47,847 nucleotides of DNA, from NCBI GenBank assembly GCA_937951875.1, contig CALGAN010000047.1:1-47847 (forward strand), in the 5' to 3' direction. The translations under genes and the position numbers were made by a program. This DNA is from an uncultured Alkalilimnicola sp. GTDB lineage: Bacteria > Pseudomonadota > Gammaproteobacteria > Nitrococcales > AK92. The notes beneath the pieces are model-generated. The model was given only the letters and a program-made list of their open reading frames with translations, made no database searches and was not told the DNA's origin. Numbering within the stretch: position 1 is the stretch's first letter; every line of letters starts with the position of its first letter. Below are positions 25,759 to 34,107 of the stretch, in pieces.

Positions 25759-26226
25759 CTACTGAACGAGGAACTTGCTGACCAGCACGTGCTTGAACGG
25801 CACGGCGACTTTCATACGGGCGAAGTCGGCGGCAAGCGCCGCCTCCAGACGCGTCTGCAGCTCGACCATCGGCAGCGAGCGCAGCTCCCGATACGTCAGC
25901 CCGGACAGATAGGCCACCACCGAGCTGCGCACCAGCGGCTCGACCTGGGCGAAGCTGCGCGACTTGTCGAGGCGCTCCGCCTGCAGCACCAGATCGAGCA
26001 GGAAATAATGCTCGCGCCCTTCGCCGGGGACGCTGACGACGATCTTCTCGACCGAGTAGAACTCGTACTCCACCTCGTCGGTCTCGGCGCTCTGCGGCGC
26101 GGCGGAGCGCTCCTGATCGTTCAGCACCGGTTGCAGCAGCCAGTAGTTCGCGGCCACGCCGGCCACGATGACCAGGATGTTGAGCGCGAGCAGCAGGACA
26201 CCGAGTCTGGGCATCGACATACGCAT
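25759..26226 (-). CDS. fliL: flagellar basal body protein FliL (LafF type)
   Basis: FliL is a single-span inner-membrane protein that rings the stator and aids torque under load. The 155-residue product has one membrane segment at about 7-28 (LGVLLLALNILVIVAGVAA) and a periplasmic domain. The domain has EYEFYSVEKIVVSVPGEG and the family C-terminal pattern with VLVSKFLVQ at the end. Distance to fliK is 47 bases. Confidence 0.85.
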   Translation of the reverse strand: MRMSMPRLGVLLLALNILVIVAGVAANYWLLQPVLNDQERSAAPQSAETDEVEYEFYSVEKIVVSVPGEGREHYFLLDLVLQAERLDKSRSFAQVEPLVRSSVVAYLSGLTYRELRSLPMVELQTRLEAALAADFARMKVAVPFKHVLVSKFLVQ

Positions 26227-26273
26227 ACCATCAAGACATCAATTGACGTTTCCAGCGCACCCGACCGGCCGCG

Positions 26274-27458
26274 CTATACGGTCACCAGCACGCCGGTGCG
26301 GCGCTGCGCCGGGCGCCGGTCGCGGCCGGCATCGGAGTCGGCCACGGCCGGCTCGACGTCGAGCGTCCACTGAGGGCGCTGCCGCCCCTGACCGTGCTGT
26401 CCGCGCTCGCCGTCGGCCGACACCTGCACGCTGACCTGAGTGAAGTGGCCGGTCAGCTCCTGACGCAGGCGTTCGCTGGTCTGCTGCAGCAGCCGAACCA
26501 CGTCGGCGTGCGCCGCCGACAGCTGCACGTTCAGCCGGCCGCCTTCGTGGCTCAGCACGATCTCCAGGCTGCCCAGCTCGGGCGGATCGAGACGGATGGT
26601 GGTCTGCTGCGCGTCCCCGCGCAGCTGCAGCTCGACGTGGTCGCGCAGCGCCAGCAGCATCTGCTCGCCCCACTTCGCCTCCGGCGCCTGCAGCTTGAGC
26701 GTGTACTCCTGAGGGGTCGGCGCCGGCGCGGATTGCGGGCGCGGCGCGTCGACCGGAACGCCCTCCGTGGTGACGGCGGGCGCCGCCGCTGGCGTCGGCA
26801 GCGGCGCGGACGACGCCGTCGCCGAACGCGCCTGCTCCACCACCGGCTGGTCGGTCGATGCGGGTGTCGCCGCCACTGCCGGCGCCCACGCCGGGCGCGC
26901 CATGGCCACCGGTTCGCTCCACGGCGCATCGGCGGGAGCGAACGGCCGCGGCTCGCTCGCCACCGGCCGCGAGCCCGCGCCAACATCGTTCGGCAGCACG
27001 CTCGGCGCCGCCGCCTGCGCCGGCGGCTCCGCCTCCGCGGGGGAGGGCAGGGGACGCGACGGCCATTCGACCGCACGCGGCGCCGCCACCGGCGCCGACA
27101 CCGTCGCCGGCGAAGGCGCGGGAGCGTCACCGGCGGCGGCGTCGGTCAGCGTCTTCGCCTCGACCACCGCCTGCCGCTGGCTTTCCATGCCCTGCAGCCA
27201 TTGTTCGGCCAGCGGCTGCGCCGCGGGCGCCGGCGCGATCGCCGGCGGAACGGGGACCGGTTCCGTCGGCTGGGCATCGGCCTGTGGCGTGTCGGCATCC
27301 GCCTGGGCGGTCTGCGCGAACCGCTCGCCGAAGTCGGGCAGCGACGCGCCCAGGTTCGGCACCGCGCTTTGGAAACCGGCCGCCGGCGCCGCCGGAAGGG
27401 GCAGCGCGGGCGCGTCGGCCGCCGCAGCGGCCGGCGATATGGCGTTCGCCTGAATCAT
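26274..27458 (-). CDS. fliK: flagellar hook-length control protein FliK (LafE type)
   Basis: FliK measures hook length and switches export specificity through FlhB. The 394-residue product has a long Ala/Pro-rich N-terminal region with little structure. The conserved C-terminal domain begins near residue 290, with LRGDAQQTTIRLDPPELGSL and the pattern GRLNVQLSAAHADVVRLLQQ. ATG 27458 overlaps the fliT stop (ATGA); a longer frame upstream enters fliT and was rejected. FlhB in this locus has an altered cleavage motif, which makes this partner of interest. Confidence 0.88.
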   Translation of the reverse strand: MIQANAISPAAAAADAPALPLPAAPAAGFQSAVPNLGASLPDFGERFAQTAQADADTPQADAQPTEPVPVPPAIAPAPAAQPLAEQWLQGMESQRQAVVEAKTLTDAAAGDAPAPSPATVSAPVAAPRAVEWPSRPLPSPAEAEPPAQAAAPSVLPNDVGAGSRPVASEPRPFAPADAPWSEPVAMARPAWAPAVAATPASTDQPVVEQARSATASSAPLPTPAAAPAVTTEGVPVDAPRPQSAPAPTPQEYTLKLQAPEAKWGEQMLLALRDHVELQLRGDAQQTTIRLDPPELGSLEIVLSHEGGRLNVQLSAAHADVVRLLQQTSERLRQELTGHFTQVSVQVSADGERGQHGQGRQRPQWTLDVEPAVADSDAGRDRRPAQRRTGVLVTV

Positions 27459-27781
27459 CCGCCGTCTCCCGACCACAATAGTTCGTTGCGCTGATAGGCC
27501 AACCGCCCCTCGGCGTACTGGAGATGGTTCAGCAGTCGAAGCCTGAGCCGCTCGCATTCCTCAGCGCAGGCCTGCAGCGCGCGGATGTGCAGCTGCTTGA
27601 GCCGGCGCTTGGCGCGCAGCACGTCGTCGTCCAGGCGCGGCCGCTCGGCGAGCACCTGCAACTGGGCGCGAATGGCCTGATCGACCCGGGCCATGGCGCC
27701 CCAATCCTTGGCCGTCAGCGCCTGTTCGAGCTGCTGATGCAGCGCCAGCAGGCGCCGGCGGTCATCGGCGGCGGGCTGCAC
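27455..27781 (-). CDS. fliT: FliT-like flagellar export chaperone (LafD type)
   Basis: This small helical 108-residue protein lies between fliS and fliK, where FliT/LafD is usually encoded. It is rich in Leu, Arg and Gln and predicted all-alpha. FliT proteins guard FliD before export. The start is GTG at 27781 and overlaps the fliS stop by 20 bases. The name rests mainly on size, helix content and position because the family is poorly conserved. Confidence 0.65.
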   Translation of the reverse strand: MQPAADDRRRLLALHQQLEQALTAKDWGAMARVDQAIRAQLQVLAERPRLDDDVLRAKRRLKQLHIRALQACAEECERLRLRLLNHLQYAEGRLAYQRNELLWSGDGG

Positions 27782-28163
27782 TGACGCCCTCCCAGCCTTC
27801 GCGCAGGATGCCCAGCAGCTTCACGACCTCGTCCAGGTCCTCCAGCGACAGCGTGGCGCTGATGTCGGACAGCCGATAGATGCAGTAGTCGTACAGCCGC
27901 GCCAGGCCCTGCACCAGCTCGCCGCCGTTGTCGTAGTCGAGCGCGCTGCTCAAGCCGTTGAGAATGTTGATGCACTTCTCCACGGACCGGCCCTTCTGCT
28001 CGTAGCGCTTGTGCTCGATGTGGCCGCGCAGCCGCGCCAGCTCGTCGAGCAGCCCGTCGAACAGAATCAGCACCAGTTCGTAGGGGGACGCGGCGGCGGC
28101 GCGCGCCTCCAAGTCCACCAGACGGTAGTCGTCGTAGCCTTCGCTAAGGTTGTAAGCGCTCAT
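27762..28163 (-). CDS. fliS: flagellin export chaperone FliS (LafC type)
   Basis: FliS binds flagellin in the cytoplasm and keeps it export-ready. The 133-residue product has the family pattern ASPYELVLILFDGLLDELAR and then KRYEQKGRSVEKCINILNGL with ALDYDNGGELVQGLARLYDY, all FliS signatures. The ATG overlaps the fliD stop (ATGA). Confidence 0.93.
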   Translation of the reverse strand: MSAYNLSEGYDDYRLVDLEARAAAASPYELVLILFDGLLDELARLRGHIEHKRYEQKGRSVEKCINILNGLSSALDYDNGGELVQGLARLYDYCIYRLSDISATLSLEDLDEVVKLLGILREGWEGVSAARRR

Positions 28164-29485
28164 CCAAACATACTCAGGGTCTGCTGCATGGCCTCCATGG
28201 TCTGCAGCATCGTGGTGTACTGGCGCAGGTAGCGGTTGTAGTAGCTCTCGTACTGCAGCTGCAGCGCATCGCTCTGCTCCCGCACCCGCTTCAGGCTCAT
28301 ATCCAGGCTATCGATGCGATTCTTCAGCAGTCCGTCGGCGCTGCTGGTGTAGCTGGTCAGCAGCTTGTCCAGCGAATCGATCAGGTTGTCCTTGCCGGTG
28401 AACAGCTTCTCGAAGCCCTCCGGATTGGCGGCGAGCGCCTTCTCGAAACGGGCGGTGTCGATGGTCAGCTTGCCGTTGCGGTCGGCGCTGATGCCGAAGT
28501 CGATCAGGCTCACCCCGCCGAAGCTGGTCCGCAGCAGCTGGTTGAGCCGGTTCTCGAGCGTGCTCACGGTGCTGTCGCCGGCCAGCGTGCCGCGACTGGA
28601 GGTCTCGCCGCCGCTGGCGGTGAGCTTGTCGATGGTGGTCATCAACGTGTTGAAGGCGTCGATGAAGCTCTGCGCCTTGCCTTTGGTGGCGCTCTCGTCG
28701 CGGCTGATCTCGATCGTCAGCGTCTGATCGGGCGACTCGTGCGCCTTGGTGAAGGTCAGGCTGACGCCGTCGATGATGTTGTCGAAGCGGTTGCTGGCGC
28801 TGGTGAGCTTGATCCCGTCTTGGCCGCCGAGATACACCTCGGCATTACGCGCCGCGCTCAGCTCACGCCGGGCGGCGACGGCAGCGGCGAAATCGGCGTT
28901 GGTCCCGCTCACGCTCACGCCGATGGCGGCGTCCTCGCCGCTCTGCTCGGCGGACAGCACCAGCAGCACCTGGCCGTCGGCGCGTACCAGGCTGGCCCGC
29001 ACGCCGGTGTTGTCAGCGTGGCCGTTGATCGCCTTCGCCAGCTCCTCGAGCGAGTTGCTGTCGTCGCCGTCGCTGTCGATAGCGGCCAGATCGATCGTGA
29101 ACGACTCCCCACCCTGGGTCAGGGTCAAGGTGCCGGCGGTGCCGATCTTCTCGGGCGTCAGCCCCTCCAACGCGACCTGATGGGCGCTGGCGAGCTGCTT
29201 GACGTAGAACTGATAGCGGCCCTCGGCAGCGTTGGTGCCGACGGTGGCGGTGGCGTAGCCCTCGGCGCTGAAGGTGGCGCGGTTCACCAGCATGCCGGCG
29301 CCGCCGGTCTTGAGGCCGCGCACCGACGAGGCGAAGGTGCTGAGGGCGCTGCGCAGCGAGTTGAGCGCATCGCGCTGGGCCTGGTAGTTGGACTGGCTAC
29401 GCTGCAGGCGGGTCTGCGTCCCCTGCACTTCGTAGGTCGCCAACTGCATCGCCATTTGATGGGCGTAATCGGTATCGATGGCCAT
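28160..29485 (-). CDS. fliD: flagellar filament cap protein FliD (LafB type, HAP2)
   Basis: FliD caps the filament tip and folds flagellin into place. From ATG 29485 it has 441 residues. The segment FYVKQLASAHQVALEGL is the conserved N-terminal block. DNIIDGVSLTF and TIEISRDESATKGKAQSFID follow. The C-terminal coil has LKNRIDSLDMSLKRVREQSD. GAGGAG sits just before the ATG; a longer upstream frame lacks both a site and coding character. It is the first gene of the fliD-fliS-fliT-fliK-fliL-fliA-motA-motB operon, driven by a sigma-54 promoter at 29512-29527. Confidence 0.93.
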   Translation of the reverse strand: MAIDTDYAHQMAMQLATYEVQGTQTRLQRSQSNYQAQRDALNSLRSALSTFASSVRGLKTGGAGMLVNRATFSAEGYATATVGTNAAEGRYQFYVKQLASAHQVALEGLTPEKIGTAGTLTLTQGGESFTIDLAAIDSDGDDSNSLEELAKAINGHADNTGVRASLVRADGQVLLVLSAEQSGEDAAIGVSVSGTNADFAAAVAARRELSAARNAEVYLGGQDGIKLTSASNRFDNIIDGVSLTFTKAHESPDQTLTIEISRDESATKGKAQSFIDAFNTLMTTIDKLTASGGETSSRGTLAGDSTVSTLENRLNQLLRTSFGGVSLIDFGISADRNGKLTIDTARFEKALAANPEGFEKLFTGKDNLIDSLDKLLTSYTSSADGLLKNRIDSLDMSLKRVREQSDALQLQYESYYNRYLRQYTTMLQTMEAMQQTLSMFG

Positions 29486-29511
29486 AGAGACTCCTCGCTG
29501 CTCGTTTGCAA

Positions 29512-29527
29512 GGCAAAACCGATGCCA
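29512..29527 (-). promoter_or_regulatory. sigma-54 promoter of the fliD operon
   Basis: On the minus strand the sequence is TGGCATCGGTTTTGCC: TGGCAT and TTGCC with GG and GC exactly 10 bases apart, an almost ideal -24/-12 promoter. Transcription would start near 29502, about 17 bases before the fliD ATG. LafK is the likely activator (inference). Confidence 0.85.
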
Positions 29528-29750
29528 GTCGCGAAAACGCCGCCAATGCTTGCGTTTCGCGGTTCGCCCGGCAGAAAGGGAACTTCCGCCCGCCCCGAGA
29601 GCGGCGCTAAGGGGAAACGCCGCTTCCGCCTCGCCGGGCACGCTCTAACGCAGGAAACAAGCGACACGACGCCGGCTCCGCTTAAGAAGACGGAGCGCGC
29701 GGGATACACCGACGATGGGAAACTAGGGAACGAAACCGAGACGGAGGGGA

Positions 29751-30185
29751 TCAGTACGCCGGCGGCGCGTAAAGCGGCGCATCGCCGCCGAGCAGCTGCT
29801 GGAGGATGTCGTGCTGCATGGCCAGCAAGCGGCCGTTGCGCTCGTTCAGCTGGCTGCACTCGGCGGCCAGGGTGCCGAGCTGCTGCCAGGCTTGCCGCAG
29901 CGTCTCGCGCCGCGGCGGCGGACAGCTGGCCAACAGCCGCTGCATGCCGCCGGCATCGGCCGCGCAACCGAAAGCCCGCAGGATCTTGCTGCGGCGCTCC
30001 GCCCGCGCGCGGGCGGCATCGATCAGCGCCGTGATCTGCGGGTTGACCTCTTCGATACGCCGCAGCTCGCGCGCCAGCAACGCCTGGTACAGCGTCTGCA
30101 GCAGCTCGCGCAGGCGCTGGTAATCGTCGCGATCGCGCTGGATGTCGTCGCCGACCGCCCGCAGCAGCGCTTCGCGCTTGTTCAC
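29751..30185 (-). CDS. flgN: FlgN-like flagellar export chaperone
   Basis: FlgN-type chaperones hold FlgK and FlgL before export. The 144-residue product is predicted all-helical, with heptad-like stretches (residues 1-70 and about 95-130), a typical FlgN length and a tail rich in Pro and Ala. The start is GTG, overlapping the flgM stop (GTGA). The assignment rests on size, helices and adjacency to flgM. Confidence 0.75.
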   Translation of the reverse strand: MNKREALLRAVGDDIQRDRDDYQRLRELLQTLYQALLARELRRIEEVNPQITALIDAARARAERRSKILRAFGCAADAGGMQRLLASCPPPRRETLRQAWQQLGTLAAECSQLNERNGRLLAMQHDILQQLLGGDAPLYAPPAY

Positions 30186-30466
30186 GCGCCGTTTCCGCGA
30201 TGGAAAGCGAGGATGGCGGCGGCGAGCTTGGCCGGGTCGGTAGAGATCTCGCCCCGCTGCAGGGCTTGCTTGATGGCCTGCACCTTGGCCATGTCCACTT
30301 CGGGCATGGCCCGCAGCGCCGCCTGCATACGCTCCAGCGGCAGATCGCCGGTCGTCGCGACCGCCCCGGCCGGGCTCTGGGCGGACTCGGCGGCCTTGCC
30401 GCCGCGGGCCGCGCCGGTGCTCTCGACCAGCGTCACGACGGGCTTGGAGTATCTGCTGATTTCCAT
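30182..30466 (-). CDS. flgM: anti-sigma-28 factor FlgM
   Basis: FlgM binds FliA and is exported once the hook is complete, releasing late gene expression. The 94-residue product has a flexible N-terminal half and the conserved C-terminal FlgM helices, with VDMAKVQAIKQALQRGEIST followed by PAKLAAAILAF. ATG 30466 is chosen over the GTG two codons upstream (30472). It follows fliJ by about 90 bases, so it may be in the lafK operon or have its own promoter; none is obvious. Confidence 0.88.
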   Translation of the reverse strand: MEISRYSKPVVTLVESTGAARGGKAAESAQSPAGAVATTGDLPLERMQAALRAMPEVDMAKVQAIKQALQRGEISTDPAKLAAAILAFHRGNGA

Positions 30467-30558
30467 GATCACGTCCGATTCGAAAGCGCTCCGAGCCCGT
30501 TACCGAAACAGGCTCGCCACGGACAGACAGGCGACCGCTGCCGAGGAAAAGTTAAACC

Positions 30559-30984
30559 TCAGGGCTGCTGACCGCGCCACCAGGTCTGCGCAGCCAGACC
30601 ATCCTGAAGCTTCTGCTCCTGACGCGCAAGCAGCTGCTGCCACTCGGCTAGCTTGGCGTCGATCACCTGCTGGACCAGTCGCTCGCTGCGCATGGCCTGC
30701 TGCAGCTCGCGCTGGATGCGCGCCAGCGCCTGTTCGGCCACCGCCAGCTCGCGCCGCTGCAGCTCCATCATCTTATACAGCGTCGCTTTGTACCGTTGTT
30801 GGTTGTCGCGCTGCAGCGGGGTGTTGGCCGGCACCGTGAACTCGCACAACCGGCCCAGGCCGGCGATGTTGTTGCGATAGCGCTGGCAGAGACTCTGCTG
30901 GTAGCGAATCTGGCCGAGCAATTGCCGCACCTTGCTGCCGCGCAACCCGGCCAGGCGATTCAGGGCTTCGATCTGCTGCTTCAT
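30559..30984 (-). CDS. fliJ: flagellar export protein FliJ-like
   Basis: FliJ is a coiled-coil stalk protein in the export ATPase. The 141-residue product is almost wholly helical with many Gln, Arg and Leu. A conserved-looking pair of helices covers residues 5-60 and 65-130. The ATG at 30984 overlaps the fliI stop (ATGA); the longer upstream frame is inside fliI and was discarded. The call rests on position after fliI and on predicted coil structure. Confidence 0.82.
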   Translation of the reverse strand: MKQQIEALNRLAGLRGSKVRQLLGQIRYQQSLCQRYRNNIAGLGRLCEFTVPANTPLQRDNQQRYKATLYKMMELQRRELAVAEQALARIQRELQQAMRSERLVQQVIDAKLAEWQQLLARQEQKLQDGLAAQTWWRGQQP

Positions 30985-32315
30985 GACGCCTTCACCAGGG
31001 ATAGCAGCGCGGCGACGCTGGCTTGGAACTCGGCGCTTTCGTTGACGTCCTGGCGCAGGAAGCGCTGGATGGCGGGCGCCATCTGCACCGCACGGTCGGT
31101 CTTGGGATCGGCCCCCGGCATGTAGCCGCCCAGAGGAATCAAATCCTTGACGGACTCGTAGGCGCTGTGCAGCTCTTTGAGCTGGCGCGCGGCGGCGAGC
31201 TGCGCCGGCTGCACCACCTGGCTCATGCAGCGGCTGACCGAGGCGGCGATGTCGATGGCCGGATAGTGCCCGGCCTCGGCCAGACGGCGGGAGAGCACGA
31301 TATGGCCGTCGAGGATGGCGCGGGCGCAATCGACGATCGGATCCTGCTGGTCGTCGCCCTCGGCCAGCACGGTATAGAGAGCGCTCAGGCTGCCGTGCTC
31401 GTTCTCGCCGTTGCCGGCGCTCTCCACCAGCTCCGGCAGCAGGCCGAACACCGACGGCGGGTAGCCCTTGGTGGCCGGCGGCTCGCCCAGCGCCAGCGCG
31501 ATCTCGCGCTGCGCCATAGCGTAGCGGGTGAGCGAATCCATCAGCAGCAGCACGTCCTTGCCGCGATCGCGGAAGTAGGCGGCGATGGTGTGGCAGAGCT
31601 CGGCGGCGCGCAGCCGCATCAACGGCGACTCGTTGGCCGGCGCGGCCACCACCACGGCCTTGCGCAGCCCCTCCGGACCGAGCGAGTGGTAGATGAATTC
31701 CTGCACCTCGCGGCCGCGCTCGCCGATCAGGCCCACAACCACCACGTCGGCCTTGGTGTTGCGGGTGATCATGCCCAGCAGCACGCTCTTGCCCACGCCA
31801 CTGCCGGCGAACAAGCCGACCCGCTGCCCCTTGCCCAGGGTGAGCAGGGTATTGATGGCGCGCACCCCGACGTCCAGCGGCTCGCTGACCGGCTTGCGCT
31901 GCAGCGGGTTGATGGCGGGCGGCTGCGGCGGCAGCGGGTCCTTGCCGCCGAGCTTGCCGCGCCCGTCCAGCGGCTCGCCTAGGCCGTTGACCACCCGCCC
32001 CAGCCAGGAATCGTCGATGCGCAGCCCCACTTCCTCGGAAATCGGGAAAACGCGCGCGCCGGCGGTCAGGCCCACCGGCTTCTTGAAGGGCATGAGGTAG
32101 GTGATGTCGCGGTTGAAGCCGACCACCTGCGTTTCCAGCTTGCCGCCGTCCGCGGTTTCCACGTAGCAGCGCTCACCGGTGCTGCGCTGGCACCCCAGAC
32201 TCTCCAGCAGCAGCCCGCTGACCCGCACCAGGCGGCCGCTGACCCGCGCCAGCTGCACGTTCTCCAGCGAGCGCAGCGCCTCGTCGAGCCGGAAGTTCTC
32301 GCGCAGCAGGCCCAT
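30981..32315 (-). CDS. fliI: flagellum-specific export ATPase FliI
   Basis: It energises substrate unloading at the export gate. The 444-residue product holds the Walker A motif GSGVGKS at residues 171-177 and Walker B LLLMDSLTRYAMAQREIA. The segment ALGEPPATKGYPPSVFGLLP is a FliI signature. The family length is usual. It is followed by fliJ with a 4-base overlap and preceded by fliH with a 6-base gap. Confidence 0.95.
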   Translation of the reverse strand: MGLLRENFRLDEALRSLENVQLARVSGRLVRVSGLLLESLGCQRSTGERCYVETADGGKLETQVVGFNRDITYLMPFKKPVGLTAGARVFPISEEVGLRIDDSWLGRVVNGLGEPLDGRGKLGGKDPLPPQPPAINPLQRKPVSEPLDVGVRAINTLLTLGKGQRVGLFAGSGVGKSVLLGMITRNTKADVVVVGLIGERGREVQEFIYHSLGPEGLRKAVVVAAPANESPLMRLRAAELCHTIAAYFRDRGKDVLLLMDSLTRYAMAQREIALALGEPPATKGYPPSVFGLLPELVESAGNGENEHGSLSALYTVLAEGDDQQDPIVDCARAILDGHIVLSRRLAEAGHYPAIDIAASVSRCMSQVVQPAQLAAARQLKELHSAYESVKDLIPLGGYMPGADPKTDRAVQMAPAIQRFLRQDVNESAEFQASVAALLSLVKAS

Positions 32316-32321
32316 GGTCGC

Positions 32322-33026
32322 TTAGGCCCCCACCGTCTTGAGGTGGCTGGCGAGCGTTTCCATGCAGGCCTCCAGCCGCTGCTGGCAGCCGATGTCGGCC
32401 TCGGCGTGGGCGGTGATCACCCGGCACTCGCCCAAGGCCAGACGCTCGTCGGGCACCAGTCGCCAGGCGGCGGCGCGCTCCGGCGCCAATTCCTTGATGC
32501 GGGCGCACTCCTCGGGATTGAGCAGGATGCGCACGTCCTCCTCGCCACCGGGCATAGCCGCCAACGCCTCCTCGGCCAGCGCCATCAGCTGCGTCGGGTG
32601 CAGGGTCAGCTCGCAGCGGATCACCTGCTTGGCGACCTTCTTCACCAGTTCGAGCAACTCCTCGCGGCGCGCCGCTTCGAGCTCGCGCTGAAACTCGTGA
32701 AACTGCTCGATCACCCGCTCCAGCGCGCGGGAGCTCTGCTCGAACTGCGCCAGCCCGCGGGTCCGGCCTTCCTCCAGCCCCTGGCGCAGCCCTTCCTGGC
32801 GGCCGTGCTCGAAGCCTTCCTGCCGCCCGGCTTCCCGTCCCTGCTGCAGACCTTCCTGGTAGCCGCGGTCCATGCCCTGCTCGAAGCCCTCGGCCACGGC
32901 GCGCTGCAGCGCCGCCGCGTCGCCGGCGAAATCGCCGGCCGCGGCCGCAACCGCGCTGCCGCTGCGCGGCGGGAAGCGGAATGGCCGCCAGCTGCGGCCG
33001 GCTCCTCGGATGATCTTGACCGTCAT
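32322..33026 (-). CDS. fliH: flagellar export regulator FliH
   Basis: FliH binds and controls the FliI ATPase. The 234-residue product has a Gly repeat helix (residues about 44-90, pattern EG..QG..EG..) that is characteristic of FliH. A coil follows, then the C-terminal domain that contacts FliI. ATG 33026 is used; the longer upstream frame overlaps fliG. The gap to fliG is 10 bases. Confidence 0.88.
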   Translation of the reverse strand: MTVKIIRGAGRSWRPFRFPPRSGSAVAAAAGDFAGDAAALQRAVAEGFEQGMDRGYQEGLQQGREAGRQEGFEHGRQEGLRQGLEEGRTRGLAQFEQSSRALERVIEQFHEFQRELEAARREELLELVKKVAKQVIRCELTLHPTQLMALAEEALAAMPGGEEDVRILLNPEECARIKELAPERAAAWRLVPDERLALGECRVITAHAEADIGCQQRLEACMETLASHLKTVGA

Positions 33027-33036
33027 GGGAACGCGC

Positions 33037-34107
33037 TCATTCCACCGTCTGCTCACGGAACAGCTGCAGCTGGATCTCGCCGTTGGCGACCATCTCGCGC
33101 ACCACGGCCATGATGTCCCTGCGCACCTGCTCGACACGGCTGACCGGCACCGGCCCCTGACGCCGGCTCAAGGTCTCCATCTGCTGCGCCTGGCGCTTGG
33201 GCAGGGCGGAACGGATGGCCTTGATCAGCTCCGGCTCGGCGCCCTTCAGCGCCACCACCCATTCGTCGAGCGGAATGGCGTCGAGCAGCGTCTGCAGCAC
33301 CTCTTGGCTCTGCCGCGAGAGGATGAAGAAGTCGTACATCTGGTCTTCGATGGTATTGACCAGCTCGGGGTTGCGAGCGCGCAGCAGCTCGAACATCTGC
33401 TCGCGGTCGCCCTTGTAGCGGTTGAGGATGTCCGCCACCTGCTTCACGCCGCGCACCTGCGAGCCCTGGGTGGTCAGCACCTTGAGGCAGCGGTCGATCA
33501 ACTGCTCCAGCTCGCGGATCACCTCACCGTTCACTTCGCTGAGGTTGGCGATGCGATACAGCAGCTCGTCCTGGCGTTCCGGCGGCATGCACTCGAGCAC
33601 ATCGGTGGCCATGCCGGGCGGCAGGAAGGCGAGGAACACCGCCTGCATCTGCACGTGCTCCTTGGCCAGGAAAGCGGCGAACTGCTTGGGATCCAGCCAC
33701 TCCATCTTGGCCATCTTGGCGCGGATTTCCTCGCCGTAGATGCTGTCGAGCAGGCTGCGGGTGATCTCGTTGCCCAGCGCCTTGCTGAGCATGCCGCTCA
33801 GGTAGGCGCGCGAGGCGCCGCGGATGCTGCTCTGCTCCTTGTAGTCCTCGAAGAAGCGGTTGATCACTTCCGAGACCGTGGTCAGCTTGACGTTGCTCAG
33901 CCTCGCCATGGCCTGGCTGAGGCTGATGATCTCCTCGCGGGAGAAATGCTTGAGCACGTTGGCGGAGATTTCGTCGCCCATGCTCAGCAGCAGGATCGCG
34001 GCCTGCTCCAGCGAGCTGACCGAGCGCATCTGCGCCAAGCGCGGCCGCAGCTCCTTGGCGAGCGGTTTGCCGTCGTTGCTAACCGACTGGGGTGAGGTCT
34101 CTTTCAT
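33037..34107 (-). CDS. fliG: flagellar rotor/switch protein FliG, divergent
   Basis: FliG links the MS-ring to FliM and receives torque from the stator. The 356-residue product has the N-terminal FliF-binding domain (EQAAILLLSMGDEISANVLK). The middle domain has EHVQ at 150-153 where the usual motif is EHPQ. The C-terminal motor domain has ALKGAE at 286-291. In the torque helix, residues equivalent to Asp288, Asp289 and Arg297 of Escherichia coli are Thr, Leu and Pro, whereas the Lys264 and Arg281 equivalents are kept (compared from memory). The ATG overlaps the end of fliF by 29 bases. A later ATG (34029) would give a more typical N-terminus. Confidence 0.92.
   Translation of the reverse strand: MKETSPQSVSNDGKPLAKELRPRLAQMRSVSSLEQAAILLLSMGDEISANVLKHFSREEIISLSQAMARLSNVKLTTVSEVINRFFEDYKEQSSIRGASRAYLSGMLSKALGNEITRSLLDSIYGEEIRAKMAKMEWLDPKQFAAFLAKEHVQMQAVFLAFLPPGMATDVLECMPPERQDELLYRIANLSEVNGEVIRELEQLIDRCLKVLTTQGSQVRGVKQVADILNRYKGDREQMFELLRARNPELVNTIEDQMYDFFILSRQSQEVLQTLLDAIPLDEWVVALKGAEPELIKAIRSALPKRQAQQMETLSRRQGPVPVSRVEQVRRDIMAVVREMVANGEIQLQLFREQTVE

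Noticed and set aside
26394..27494. Arg-rich plus-strand frame opposite fliK
   Set aside because: It mirrors the Ala/Pro-rich part of fliK; composition is not protein-like.
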